A DNA stretch of 64,000 nucleotides from an uncultured Clostridia bacterium (GTDB lineage: Bacteria; Bacillota; Clostridia; Oscillospirales; Acutalibacteraceae): contig CALZID010000010.1 of NCBI GenBank assembly GCA_945787805.1, positions 1-64,000 on the forward strand, written 5' to 3'. The notes under the pieces were generated by a model. It searched no databases and had not been told where the DNA came from. It saw nothing but the letters and a program-made list of their open reading frames with translations. Positions 45,433 to 53,902 of this stretch are shown piece by piece (the first letter of the stretch is position 1; every line of letters begins with the position of its first letter). Both the position numbers and the translations under genes were made by a program.

Positions 45433-46114
45433 GTGTTTCAAATTTATAGCCTACGCTCCAGATTGTTCTTAGCTCCCACTCATCGGACACACCCTTGAGC
45501 TTGTCACGGAGCCGTTTAATGTGAACATCAACGGTTCGGCTGTCGCCGTAATAATCAAATCCCCAAACATCGTCAAGCAATTGGTCACGGGTGAACACTC
45601 TGTCGGGATTGCTTGCCAAATGATAAATAAGTTCAAGTTCTTTAGGTGGAGTATCAACAGACACGCCGTTTACTTTCATATCATAATTTGAAAGATTGAT
45701 AACAAGCTTGTCATACCGAACTTCTTTCATATCACTGCTTTTTGTAGCAGTTGTACGACGAAGCACGGCTTTTATTCTTGCCACGATTTCTTTTGTGTCA
45801 AAAGGTTTTGTAACATAGTCGTCTGCGCCGAGCTCAAGACCTAAAACCTTATCAAAGGTTTCGTCTTTTGCAGTCAGCATAATAATTGGTGTTTCGCCTA
45901 ATTTTCTGATTTCTCGGCAAACCTGCCAGCCGTCAAGCTGCGGAAGCATAATGTCAAGAAGCACTAAATCGGGATTTTCCGTGTTAAAGGTATTTACCGC
46001 ATCAACACCGTTATGCTCCATTATAACTGTATAGCCTTCTTTTTCAAGGTACATTCTCAGCAAGTCACAAATATTCTTGTCATCATCAACAATGAGTATT
46101 TTTTCTTTTTGCAT
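45419..46114 (-). CDS. OmpR/PhoB-family response regulator
   Basis: This 231-residue regulator has a receiver domain with acidic pocket DDD (10-12), phospho-acceptor Asp54 in LVLLDIMLP, Thr in IIMLTAKDE and Lys in DYVTKPFD. The winged-helix DNA-binding domain has ELELIYHLASNPDRVFTRDQLL and DSRTVDVHIKRLRDKL. Context (MBL-fold protein, RlmH, HtrA) resembles the walR neighbourhood of Firmicutes, so it may be WalR-like, but the kinase lacks WalK's PAS domain. Confidence 0.93.
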   Translation of the reverse strand: MQKEKILIVDDDKNICDLLRMYLEKEGYTVIMEHNGVDAVNTFNTENPDLVLLDIMLPQLDGWQVCREIRKLGETPIIMLTAKDETFDKVLGLELGADDYVTKPFDTKEIVARIKAVLRRTTATKSSDMKEVRYDKLVINLSNYDMKVNGVSVDTPPKELELIYHLASNPDRVFTRDQLLDDVWGFDYYGDSRTVDVHIKRLRDKLKGVSDEWELRTIWSVGYKFETHGKK

Positions 46115-46199
46115 ACTGACATCCTCCCTTTTGTTTTATGGATAAATAATACAATTTATTTTTTAACAAATTAAAAACAAACTTTTGTAAATTTATAAA

Positions 46200-46679
46200 T
46201 TATTTATGGTATTTACCGTTATTACTGATTGAAAAGGCTCTGTAAACCTGTTCCGTCAACATTATTCTTGCCAATTTGTGCGGAAAAGTCATTTTTGACA
46301 TTGAAAATTTAAAATCGGATATTCTCTTTATTTCATCTGAAAGTCCAAATGAACTGCCGATGATGAATACTACCGTACTTTTCCCCGAAATTGCAATATC
46401 TTCAAGCTTTTGCGAAAGCTCTTCCGATGAGAGCTGTTTGCCCTCGATACACATTGAGAAAACATAAGCCCCTTTTGGAATTTTTGCGGTAATCATCTGC
46501 GATTCTTTTAAAAGTGCATTGTCAATTTCTGTTTGTGACGGATTATCCGAAAGCTTTACGGGTTCAAGCTCGGTTACCGTCACCTTGCAATATGCCGAAA
46601 GCCGTTTTTCATATTCCGCCGAAAACTCTTTCATATATTTTTCTTTGAGTTTACCCAGCACAATAAAACAGACATTCAT
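46200..46679 (-). CDS. rlmH: 23S rRNA pseudouridine-1915 N3-methyltransferase
   Basis: Starting at the second of two adjacent ATGs gives 159 residues, the normal RlmH length. The N-terminus is MNVCFIVLGKLKEKYMKEF, the SPOUT knot FIIGSSFGLSDE and the C-terminus KLARIMLTEQVYRAF plus GKYHK. RlmH methylates pseudouridine 1915 in helix 69 on whole 70S ribosomes. The start overlaps the MBL gene stop. In many Firmicutes rlmH lies near walJ and htrA, as here. Confidence 0.95.
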   Translation of the reverse strand: MNVCFIVLGKLKEKYMKEFSAEYEKRLSAYCKVTVTELEPVKLSDNPSQTEIDNALLKESQMITAKIPKGAYVFSMCIEGKQLSSEELSQKLEDIAISGKSTVVFIIGSSFGLSDEIKRISDFKFSMSKMTFPHKLARIMLTEQVYRAFSISNNGKYHK

Positions 46680-47470
46680 CATAAAATCATCGCCTTTTCA
46701 TCCCAAACGGGCTTTGCCACACGAATATAATAATCTTCGCCCTCTTTTGCCCCTGCCAAAGACAGCGCCGACACACTTGTCTGATAAGCCAATTGGGGAA
46801 TATTATTCTCTCTGCTCAAATGCCCTAAGAAAAATCTTGTTGTTCCGCTTTCAATAAGCTTCACCAATGTTTCTGCACAAACATCATTTGAGAGATGCCC
46901 TTTTGCGCCTAAAATCCGTCTTTTCAGAATATAAGGATATCCGCCGCATTCTAACATATTCACATCGTGATTTGATTCAAGCAACACAAGGTCGGAGCCT
47001 TTTATTGCATCAAATACCGTATCGGTCATTATTCCAAGGTCGGTGGCAACCGCCAGCTTTCTTCCGTTTGCCAATTCAATTGTATATCCGCAGCTCTCTT
47101 TTGCATCGTGCGATGTGGCAAAGGATTTTATAAGCATACACCCCACTTCTGCACCGTCCGACGAAATAATGTTACAATCAAGTGCATTGTCAAGAGTATC
47201 GGTTTTAATAAGCGCTTCGTATGTACCTGCGGTCATATGCAGCCTAACCTTATGCTTTTTTGTGAATACTTTTATTCCTTTTACATGGTCATTATGCTCA
47301 TGGGTAATAAAAATATCGCTGATTGAATCAGGGTTGACGCCGATATTGTTAAGTGCCGTTTCGGTTTGCTTTGCACTCATACCGGCATCTATCAGTATTG
47401 AGTTTTCTCCGCCGCCTATATAAATGCTGTTTCCCCCCGAAGATGAAAACAGCGGACAAAATTTTGCCAT
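46679..47470 (-). CDS. MBL-fold metallohydrolase, WalJ/YycJ-like
   Basis: This 263-residue metallo-beta-lactamase-fold protein has SSSGGNSIYIGGGENSILIDAG, the zinc motif THEHNDHVKG, ATSHDAKESCGY, LLLESNHD and the final LGHLSRENN. These match YycJ/WalJ, a probable exonuclease or hydrolase involved in coordinating cell wall and DNA processes. Its stop overlaps rlmH. It lies downstream of murA, separated by a terminator-like hairpin. Confidence 0.9.
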   Translation of the reverse strand: MAKFCPLFSSSGGNSIYIGGGENSILIDAGMSAKQTETALNNIGVNPDSISDIFITHEHNDHVKGIKVFTKKHKVRLHMTAGTYEALIKTDTLDNALDCNIISSDGAEVGCMLIKSFATSHDAKESCGYTIELANGRKLAVATDLGIMTDTVFDAIKGSDLVLLESNHDVNMLECGGYPYILKRRILGAKGHLSNDVCAETLVKLIESGTTRFFLGHLSRENNIPQLAYQTSVSALSLAGAKEGEDYYIRVAKPVWDEKAMIL

Positions 47471-47484
47471 TTCATTTCTCCTAA

Positions 47485-47511
47485 CAAAAAAGGACGGTCA
47501 AACCGCCCTTG
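47485..47511 (-). terminator. Terminator/attenuator between murA and the MBL gene
   Basis: On the minus strand AAGGGCGGT/ACCGTCCTT (47490-47510) is followed by TTTTTTG. It lies in a 45-nt gap, so it either ends the murA mRNA or attenuates it. Confidence 0.65.
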
Positions 47512-47515
47512 TTTT

Positions 47516-48808
47516 TTAACCTACGCTTAACACGGTTTTTGCATCATCGGGAACGGATTTAAGCTCAATGTCAGCGCCAAGACTCTTTAATTTCTCGATA
47601 ATGTTGTCATACCCGCGTTGAATATGATGTATTTCTTCAATTTCTGTTGTTCCGCTTGCAACAAGACCTGCAATAATCATCGCCGCGCCTGCACGAAGGT
47701 CATCCGCTTTAACGGGTGCGCCCTTTAATTTTTCAACGCCTTCAATAAATGCGGATTTACCGTCAACAGTAATCTTCGCACCCATTCTGAGAAGCTGGTC
47801 AACATATCTGAAGCGGTTATCCCAGACGCTTTCGGAAACCATGCTGTTCCCCCTTGCTATTGACAAAAGCACTGCGAACTGAGGTTGCATATCTGTGGGA
47901 AAGCCGGGGTGCGGCATTGTTTTGACACTGCAATGATTGGGACGGCAATCCGAAAAAATTCTGATTGAGTCGTCATATTCTTCAACCACCACACCGCATT
48001 CGATAAGCTTTGCGGTAATTGACTCTAAGTGCTTCGGGATAACATTCTTAATAAGCACATCACCCTGAGTTGCAGCAGCAGCCGCCATATATGTTCCCGC
48101 TTCAATCTGGTCGGGAATAATTGCATATTCGCAACCGTGAAGCTTGTCCACCCCACGAATTTTAATAACATCGGTACCTGCACCGCGAACATCTGCACCC
48201 ATTGAGTTTAAGAAGTTGGCAAGGTCAACAATATGGGGTTCTTTTGCGGCATTTTCAATGATTGTAAGGCCCTTTGCCTTAACTGCCGCCAACATAAGAT
48301 TAACTGTTGCGCCGACGGTAACCACATCAAAATAAACAGAAGCGCCGAGAAGTGTTTCTGCCTTAACATCAACCATGGCATTTTCTTCCATCGTGACCTT
48401 TGAGCCGAGAGCCTCAAAGCCCTTGATATGTTGGTCAATGGGGCGAACACCGAAGCAACAGCCGCCGGGCATTGCAACCTTTGCATGATTGAAACGGCCA
48501 AGCAACGCCCCGATAAAATAATATGATGCACGCATAAGCTTTGACAAATCATGACCTACAACATTTTTGCGGACATGAGTTGTGTCAATCTCTAATGTAT
48601 TTTTATTTATCATTTTAATTTCTGCACCGAGAGAGCGTAAAATCTTAATCATTGCAGAAACATCGCTGATGTTGGGAATATTTTCTATTCTGCAAACGCC
48701 CTGTGCGAGAATGGTCGCCGGAATTATCGCAACGACGGCATTTTTGGCTCCGCTGATTTCAACCTCGCCCGTTAATCTTTTTCCGCCGTTTATTATGATT
48801 TTTTCCAA
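47516..48808 (-). CDS. murA: UDP-N-acetylglucosamine 1-carboxyvinyltransferase
   Basis: The 430-residue MurA begins [24 protein letters not shown]. The active-site loop reads [14 protein letters not shown], with the catalytic Cys present (the fosfomycin target) and a second Cys beside it where Ala is usual. Other motifs are [21 protein letters not shown] and [13 protein letters not shown]. It performs the first committed step of peptidoglycan synthesis. It is transcribed from a promoter near 48923-48951 (TTTTAT, 17 nt, TATACT). Confidence 0.96.
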   Translation of the reverse strand: MEKIIINGGKRLTGEVEISGAKNAVVAIIPATILAQGVCRIENIPNISDVSAMIKILRSLGAEIKMINKNTLEIDTTHVRKNVVGHDLSKLMRASYYFIGALLGRFNHAKVAMPGGCCFGVRPIDQHIKGFEALGSKVTMEENAMVDVKAETLLGASVYFDVVTVGATVNLMLAAVKAKGLTIIENAAKEPHIVDLANFLNSMGADVRGAGTDVIKIRGVDKLHGCEYAIIPDQIEAGTYMAAAAATQGDVLIKNVIPKHLESITAKLIECGVVVEEYDDSIRIFSDCRPNHCSVKTMPHPGFPTDMQPQFAVLLSIARGNSMVSESVWDNRFRYVDQLLRMGAKITVDGKSAFIEGVEKLKGAPVKADDLRAGAAMIIAGLVASGTTEIEEIHHIQRGYDNIIEKLKSLGADIELKSVPDDAKTVLSVG

Positions 48809-48922
48809 GGACTCTTCCCCCTCAAAATCAAATAAATTTCAAAATATTACAATATATAGTAAAAAATCGCTTAAATCGGCATTTGAACCACAATTACTGT
48901 AAAACACTCAAAAGCCTTTAAT

Positions 48923-48951
48923 AGTATAGCACTTTTTTTCGGAAAATAAAA
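48923..48951 (-). promoter_or_regulatory. Candidate murA promoter
   Basis: On the minus strand TTTTAT (48946-48951), 17 nt and TATACT (48923-48928). The -10 is good, the -35 weak. Confidence 0.45.
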
Positions 48952-49022
48952 GCCCTTTTTGATATTTTTTTATTTTTATAAAAATTTCTTGTTTTACGCT
49001 GCCAAACATATTTAAAAATCGG

Positions 49023-49051
49023 TTGAACAAAAGCTGTATTTATAGTATAAT
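49023..49051 (+). promoter_or_regulatory. Promoter of the epimerase-rarA-yfbR operon
   Basis: TTGAAC (49023-49028), 17 nt and TATAAT (49046-49051). It is divergent from murA and probably serves the five plus-strand genes to 52935. Confidence 0.7.
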
Positions 49052-49091
49052 GAACAAAGTATTGGATTAAATATTCTGATTTGGTGATATT

Positions 49092-49937
49092 ATGATTTTT
49101 TATCTTGAAAACGATATTTTAAAAATTGCCATTGATACCCACGGCGCCGAGCTTTCTTCAATTTTCAATAAAAAAGCTCAAAAAGAGATGCTCTGGCAAG
49201 GCGACTCAAAGTTCTGGGGCAGAAAAAGTCCCGTGCTTTTTCCCGTTGTAGGTAAATACAAAGACTGCAAAACTACATATAACGGTAAGGAATATGCTCT
49301 CGGTCAACACGGCTTTGCAAGGGACAGCGAATTCACCCTGACCGAAAAAACAGATAACAAATTATCTTTTGAATTGAAAAGCAGTGAAGAAACACTCGCA
49401 AAATATCCTTTCAAATTCCGTCTTGTTTGCTCATTCTTGCTTCAAAGCAACAAAATCACTGTAGGTTGGAATGTCAAAAACACCGATGACAAGGAAATTT
49501 ATTTTTCAATCGGCGCACACCCTGCTTTTTATTGCAAAAAGGGTGAAACCGTGCTCACAATGAATGGGGATAATATTAAATATAATCTTCTCAATGCCGA
49601 CGGATTATACACAAGCCCTAAATATGATGTTGAAAGTTCATTTATACTCAACGACGGTATTTTTGACAATGATGCCCTTGTTATTGAAAACAGCGGTGTA
49701 AATGAAATTGCCCTTGTTGATAATGATAAGCCATATTTAACGGTTAAATTCGACGCTCCTCTTTTCGGTATTTGGTCACCGGCAAAGAAAAATGCGCCTT
49801 TTGTTTGCATTGAGCCCTGGTTTGGCAGATGTGACAGCGAAGACTTTTGCGGTGATATTACAAAAAGAGAATGGGGCAATATTCTGGGAATAAACGAAAA
49901 ATGGTATAAGGAGTATGAAATTATAATCAATGAGTAA
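49092..49937 (+). CDS. Aldose 1-epimerase family protein
   Basis: This 281-residue galactose-mutarotase-fold protein has DTHGAELSSIFNKKAQKEMLW, the HGFARDSEF segment with a conserved His, SIGAHPAFYC with a second His, and a C-terminal CIEPWFGRCD segment with the Glu. The sequence is closest to the LacX/YihR-like subgroup acting on aldoses or hexose phosphates. First gene of the operon; overlaps the HAD gene by 8 nt. Confidence 0.9.
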   Translation: MIFYLENDILKIAIDTHGAELSSIFNKKAQKEMLWQGDSKFWGRKSPVLFPVVGKYKDCKTTYNGKEYALGQHGFARDSEFTLTEKTDNKLSFELKSSEETLAKYPFKFRLVCSFLLQSNKITVGWNVKNTDDKEIYFSIGAHPAFYCKKGETVLTMNGDNIKYNLLNADGLYTSPKYDVESSFILNDGIFDNDALVIENSGVNEIALVDNDKPYLTVKFDAPLFGIWSPAKKNAPFVCIEPWFGRCDSEDFCGDITKREWGNILGINEKWYKEYEIIINE

Positions 49938-50577
49938 CTATAAATATATTTTATTTGATTTTGACGGAACCTTAACCGACTCATCCGAAGGTATTTTCAA
50001 GAGCCTGACTTATGCTTTTGAAGCATACGGTCACGGTGCTCCGTCCGAAGATTTATTAAAGCAGTTTATCGGTCCGCCGCTTCATTACAGTTTTACCCAA
50101 ATCTGCGGTTTTACACCTGAACACGCAGTTGAAATGACCGAGAAATACCGTGAGAGATACAGAGTCACGGGCTATCTTGAAAGCAGACTCTATGACGGTA
50201 TTTATGAGCTTTTGGAAGAGCTGAAAAGCCGTGGATACAAGCTTGCAACCGCATCTTCAAAGCCTTTGCATTTTGTTGACGCTATCTGCGAAAAGTTAGA
50301 TATCAAAAAATTCTTTGATTTTCTCGGCGGCACAACCTTTGACAATACCACGGAGAGCAAGGCCACGGTTTGCGAAAACGCTATGAAGCAAATCGGCGGC
50401 GATATTACAAACACCCTTATGGTCGGCGACACACGATTCGATATAGAAGGTGCTCATGCCGTGAATCTTCCCTGTTGTGCGGTGCTTTACGGATTCGGCA
50501 CAAGAGAAGATTTTGAGAAATACAGCGCAGAATATATTGTAGAAAAACCCATAGAAATTTTAGATATAGTGAAGTGA
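49930..50577 (+). CDS. HAD-superfamily phosphatase, phosphoglycolate-phosphatase-like
   Basis: This 215-residue HAD hydrolase has motif I FDFDGTLTDSSEG (nucleophile Asp), motif II LATASSKP, a Lys in ESKATV and motif III MVGDTRFDIEGAH. The alpha-helical cap after motif I contains LLKQFIGPPLHYSF, as in Gph/PpaX-type enzymes. It removes phosphate from small metabolites or nucleotides. It is read from an ATG inside the epimerase stop region. Confidence 0.9.
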   Translation: MSNYKYILFDFDGTLTDSSEGIFKSLTYAFEAYGHGAPSEDLLKQFIGPPLHYSFTQICGFTPEHAVEMTEKYRERYRVTGYLESRLYDGIYELLEELKSRGYKLATASSKPLHFVDAICEKLDIKKFFDFLGGTTFDNTTESKATVCENAMKQIGGDITNTLMVGDTRFDIEGAHAVNLPCCAVLYGFGTREDFEKYSAEYIVEKPIEILDIVK

Positions 50578-50581
50578 GATT

Positions 50582-51847
50582 ATGTCAACGCCATTAGCAG
50601 ACAGACTTCGTCCCCAATCCATTGACGATATGGTAGGGCAACAACACCTTTTAGGTGAAAACATGCCGCTCAGAAACATAGTTGAGTCAGGCTATCTTCC
50701 AAACCTAATATTTTACGGTCCGTCGGGCACGGGCAAGACAACTCTTGCGAGAATTATTGCGAAAAATACTAACAGAAAACTGCACCACATCAACGGTACA
50801 AATGCAAGCACCGCCGACATTAAAGCCATTGTCAGCGAGCTGGATACCTTTGCGGCGCCAAACGGAATTTTATTATATCTTGACGAAATTCAGTATTTCA
50901 ACAAAAAGCAACAGCAGTCTTTACTCGAATACATAGAAAGCGGAAAAATCACACTTATTGCTTCAACCACTGAAAATCCGTATTTTTATATTTATTCTGC
51001 GGTGCTTTCACGATGCACTGTTTTTGAGTTTAAGTCGGTAACCGCCGAAGATATTGTGCCCGCAATCAAAAGAGCCTTTGACTTCTTGCAAAAAGAGTTT
51101 GAAACCCCATTTAAAATTGAAGAAGAAGTTTTTGAGCATATTGCAGTCGCCTGCGGCGGTGATGTGAGAAAATCTTTAAACTTTGTCGAACTCTGTGTGC
51201 TTTCTGCTCCCATTATTGACGGCGAAAGGGTTATCACCCTTGAAAATGCGGGTAAATTGACGCAGAAAAACACTTTCCGCTATGATAGAAACGGTGACGA
51301 GCATTATGACATTCTCTCGGCTTATCAAAAGAGTATGCGCGGCTCTGACCCCGATGCCGCACTTCATTATCTTGCACGGCTTTTAGAAGCGGGAGATATG
51401 ATTTCTGCCATACGCAGACTTTTAGTTTGTGCCTGTGAAGATGTGGGGCTCGCCTATCCGCAGATTATTCCAATCGTTAAGTCCGCTTGTGATATTGCAA
51501 TGCAAGTGGGAATGCCCGAAGCGGCAATACCCTTAGCCGACGCAGTTGTGCTTGTTGCAACAAGTCCTAAATCAAACACTGCACACGACGGAATTTTTGC
51601 GGCACTGAAAGATGTAAAAAAAGGTAATTACGGTAAAATCCCCCGACAACTTCAAAACAAGCATTTTGACGGTGAAGATGCCGAAGTCAAGGGGCAGAAT
51701 TATCTCTATCCCCACGATTTTCCTAACCGATGGGTAAAACAACAATATTTGCCCGACAATCTTAAAAATAAAAAGTATTATGAATTCGGCGAAAACAAAA
51801 CCGAACAACTTGCAAAAGAATATTGGAAAAGGATAAAAGGTGAATAA
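50582..51847 (+). CDS. rarA: Replication-associated recombination protein RarA/MgsA
   Basis: This 421-residue AAA+ ATPase has LADRLRPQSIDDMVGQQHLL, Walker A GPSGTGKTTL, the family motif NGTNASTADIKAI, Walker B LLYLDEIQYFNKKQQQSLL, sensor STTENPYF and a C-terminal tetramerisation domain (HDGIFAALKDVKKG, YLYPHDFPNRWVKQQYLP). RarA acts at stalled replication forks. The C-terminus overlaps the dCMP deaminase ribosome site. Confidence 0.96.
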   Translation: MSTPLADRLRPQSIDDMVGQQHLLGENMPLRNIVESGYLPNLIFYGPSGTGKTTLARIIAKNTNRKLHHINGTNASTADIKAIVSELDTFAAPNGILLYLDEIQYFNKKQQQSLLEYIESGKITLIASTTENPYFYIYSAVLSRCTVFEFKSVTAEDIVPAIKRAFDFLQKEFETPFKIEEEVFEHIAVACGGDVRKSLNFVELCVLSAPIIDGERVITLENAGKLTQKNTFRYDRNGDEHYDILSAYQKSMRGSDPDAALHYLARLLEAGDMISAIRRLLVCACEDVGLAYPQIIPIVKSACDIAMQVGMPEAAIPLADAVVLVATSPKSNTAHDGIFAALKDVKKGNYGKIPRQLQNKHFDGEDAEVKGQNYLYPHDFPNRWVKQQYLPDNLKNKKYYEFGENKTEQLAKEYWKRIKGE

Positions 51848-51848
51848 T

Positions 51849-52346
51849 ATGGCAAAAAGAGAAGATTACATTTCATGGGACGAATATTTTATGGGTATTG
51901 CCCTGCTTTCTTCATACAGAAGCAAGGACCCCAGCACACAGGTGGGCGCCTGTATTGTTGATGACAACAACAAGATTATGTCAGTCGGCTATAACGGATT
52001 CCCAAAGGGCTGCGACGACGATGAATTCCCTTGGGACAGAACCGGTGACGAATTCGACACAAAATACCCCTATGTTTGCCACGCAGAGCTTAATGCAATT
52101 CTCAATGCAGGCGGCAGAAACTTGCAAGGCTGCAAAATCTATGTTGCGCTTTTCCCTTGCAATGAATGTGCAAAAGCAATTATTCAAAGCGGTATTAAAG
52201 AAGTAGTTTTTATATCGGATAAATATAAGGACTCGGTAAATAACAGAGTTTCTCGCAGAATGTTTGACGCCGCCGGTGTTAAATACACAAAAATCAGACT
52301 CAGCCGTGATGAACTCAAATTAAGCTTCAGAGAAGAGGACATCTAA
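51849..52346 (+). CDS. Deoxycytidylate (dCMP) deaminase
   Basis: The product has 165 residues from ATG 51849 (AAAAGG site; an upstream in-frame GTG is part of it). It has a zinc-dependent deaminase fold: CHAELNAILNAG supplies the His/Glu pair, and FPCNECAKAIIQSG the two Cys ligands. WDEYFMGIALLSSYRSKDPSTQVGACIV and SVGYNGFPKGC are dCMP deaminase signatures. It makes dUMP for dTMP synthesis and pairs well with the 5'-nucleotidase that follows. Confidence 0.93.
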   Translation: MAKREDYISWDEYFMGIALLSSYRSKDPSTQVGACIVDDNNKIMSVGYNGFPKGCDDDEFPWDRTGDEFDTKYPYVCHAELNAILNAGGRNLQGCKIYVALFPCNECAKAIIQSGIKEVVFISDKYKDSVNNRVSRRMFDAAGVKYTKIRLSRDELKLSFREEDI

Positions 52347-52347
52347 A

Positions 52348-52935
52348 ATGGGCAAGAACGATTTTTTTGCTTTCACATCCCGCACCAAATATATAAACCG
52401 TTGGGCACTGATGCGAAATACAAGATACGAAACTTTAAGCGAACATTCCGCCGAAGTGGCACAGCTTTGTTATGCTCTCGCCGTTATCGGCAATGAATAT
52501 TTAGGCAGGGATTATAACTGTGAAAGAGCAAGTCTTTTAGGACTTTATCACGATGTTCCCGAAATTATTACGGGGGACTTGCCAACACCTGTTAAATATT
52601 ACAGTGTTGAAACAAAAGAAGCATACAAATCAGTTGAAAAGAATGCATCAAAGCAACTGCTTTCAATGTTGCCGCCTGAATTATTACCAAGCTATGAGCC
52701 CCTTTTCAAAAAGAAAAACGAAGACCGTGAGCTTTGGAAATTAGTTAAGGCGGCTGACAAAATCAGCGGATATTTAAAATGCGTTGACGAGAGAAAAGCA
52801 GGCAACTCTGAATTTATTGAAGCGGAAGAAAAGCTCTTAAAGGCAATTCAAAAAAGCGATTTGGAAGAAGTTAAAATCTTTGAAAGAGAATTTTTACCGT
52901 CATATCATAAAACTCTCGACCAGATGAAGAAATAA
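52348..52935 (+). CDS. yfbR: YfbR-like 5'-deoxynucleotidase (HD domain)
   Basis: This 195-residue HD-domain protein has RWALMRNTRYETLSEHSAEVA, the metal motif LYHDVPEIITGDLPTP and KAADKISGYLKC, the YfbR pattern. YfbR dephosphorylates deoxynucleoside 5'-monophosphates, so with dCMP deaminase it tunes pyrimidine deoxynucleotide pools. It is the last gene of the operon, 1 nt after the deaminase, and ends at a bidirectional terminator. Confidence 0.92.
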   Translation: MGKNDFFAFTSRTKYINRWALMRNTRYETLSEHSAEVAQLCYALAVIGNEYLGRDYNCERASLLGLYHDVPEIITGDLPTPVKYYSVETKEAYKSVEKNASKQLLSMLPPELLPSYEPLFKKKNEDRELWKLVKAADKISGYLKCVDERKAGNSEFIEAEEKLLKAIQKSDLEEVKIFEREFLPSYHKTLDQMKK

Positions 52936-52942
52936 ATAAAAT

Positions 52943-52975
52943 AACGGTAGCTCAAACGAACTACCGTTTTTTTAT
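52943..52975. terminator. Bidirectional terminator yfbR/lexA
   Basis: AACGGTAG (52943-52950) pairs with CTACCGTT (52961-52968), with T7 on the plus strand and an A-rich flank giving T-rich RNA on the minus strand. Confidence 0.8.
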
Positions 52976-52978
52976 TTC

Positions 52979-53569
52979 TTAATAGTATCTGTAAACCGCA
53001 ACCACTTTTCCGAGAATAATCACTTCGTTGGTAATTATCGGCTCATAGGCGTCGTTTTCGGGTTGCAGTCTAAAATGACCGTTTTCTTTATAAAATCTTT
53101 TAACCGTTGCTTCATCTTCAATCATTGCAACAACAATTTCACCGTTTGCGGCACAGGGTGTTTTTTCGGCAACAACAATGTCACCGTCCAAAATGCCCGC
53201 CCAAAGCATACTCTCCCCCCGAACCTTTAAAGCGAATAAAGATTTGTCACGGGAAACTCTGCCGTTATATGCAATATAGCCTTCAATCTGTTCAACCGCC
53301 AATATGGGCATACCTGCAGTAACCGTGCCCAAAAGGGGAACGCTTGTAACATTTTCTGCCTGACCGATAACTCTGATTGAACGCTTTAACATTGGGTCAC
53401 GCTCAATATAGCCCGCTTCTTCCAAAGCGTCAAGATTTGCCTGCACGGAAGATGTTGAACGAAGCCCCACAGCAGAGCCGATTTCACGGACCGACGGCGG
53501 AACACCGCATTGTGAACGCTCGCAAAGGAACTCATAAATTTTTTGTTGTGTATCGTTAATGGGGCGCAT
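52979..53569 (-). CDS. lexA: LexA SOS repressor
   Basis: The 196-residue LexA has an N-terminal winged helix (QQKIYEFLCERSQ, PPSVREIGSAVGLRSTSSV) and an S24 autopeptidase domain. The cleavage bond is Ala85-Gly86 in TVTAGMPI, the nucleophile Ser120 in RGESML and the general base Lys157 in EATVKRF. It is cleaved with RecA-ssDNA and represses the SOS regulon. A near-perfect Firmicutes LexA box overlaps its own -35, so it is autoregulated. Confidence 0.96.
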   Translation of the reverse strand: MRPINDTQQKIYEFLCERSQCGVPPSVREIGSAVGLRSTSSVQANLDALEEAGYIERDPMLKRSIRVIGQAENVTSVPLLGTVTAGMPILAVEQIEGYIAYNGRVSRDKSLFALKVRGESMLWAGILDGDIVVAEKTPCAANGEIVVAMIEDEATVKRFYKENGHFRLQPENDAYEPIITNEVIILGKVVAVYRYY

Positions 53570-53622
53570 AAAAATTCTCCTAATTCCGTTAAATTCTTTA
53601 AAACTCTACTGTCGTTTTATAC

Positions 53623-53661
53623 ATTGTAACACATCTTTTTAAAAAAGTAAACATTTGTTCG
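53623..53661 (-). promoter_or_regulatory. lexA promoter with LexA (SOS) box
   Basis: On the minus strand CGAACAAATGTTTA (53648-53661) fits CGAAC-RNRY-GTTYG except for the last base. It overlaps the -35 TTTACT (53646-53651); TACAAT (53623-53628) follows after 17 nt. Confidence 0.8.
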
Positions 53662-53720
53662 ATATATTTTTAAAAATTTTTTATTCACACTTCTTTTTCC
53701 GAATATTAAAAGAATATTCA

Positions 53721-53748
53721 TTGTTTTTTAATATTTCTAAGTTATTAT
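53721..53748 (+). promoter_or_regulatory. Candidate promoter of the small RNA
   Basis: TTGTTT (53721-53726), 16 nt and TATTAT (53743-53748), predicting a start near 53755. Confidence 0.5.
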
Positions 53749-53754
53749 AAATAT

Positions 53755-53853
53755 GCACCGAAAAACTGTAGGTGCACATACCCCATCCTCAAACAACCCC
53801 TCAGAGTATTCATACTCGGAAAAACGGACGGCCCCGCAACCGTCCGTTTTTTC
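53755..53853 (+). ncRNA. Putative C-rich small RNA
   Basis: About 100 nt lie between a candidate promoter and a strong terminator with no ORF. A 5' hairpin pairs GCACC (53755-53759) with GGTGC (53771-53775). An unpaired stretch then carries ACCCCATCC and AACAACCCCTC (about 53779-53802). A GAGTAT/ATACTC hairpin (53804-53817) and the terminator follow. Exposed C-runs are typical of Firmicutes sRNAs (RoxS/RsaE-like in principle) that pair with Shine-Dalgarno sequences. It is not identified as any known family. Confidence 0.55.
53824..53853 (+). terminator. Terminator of the small RNA
   Basis: ACGGACGG (53824-53831) pairs with CCGTCCGT (53840-53847), followed by TTTTTTC. There is no plus-strand gene upstream, so this terminator belongs to an untranslated transcript. 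Confidence 0.85.
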
Positions 53854-53902
53854 TTGTATAAAATAATAAATTTTGCCAAAAATACCCGTAGAGGTGTTTA
53901 TA

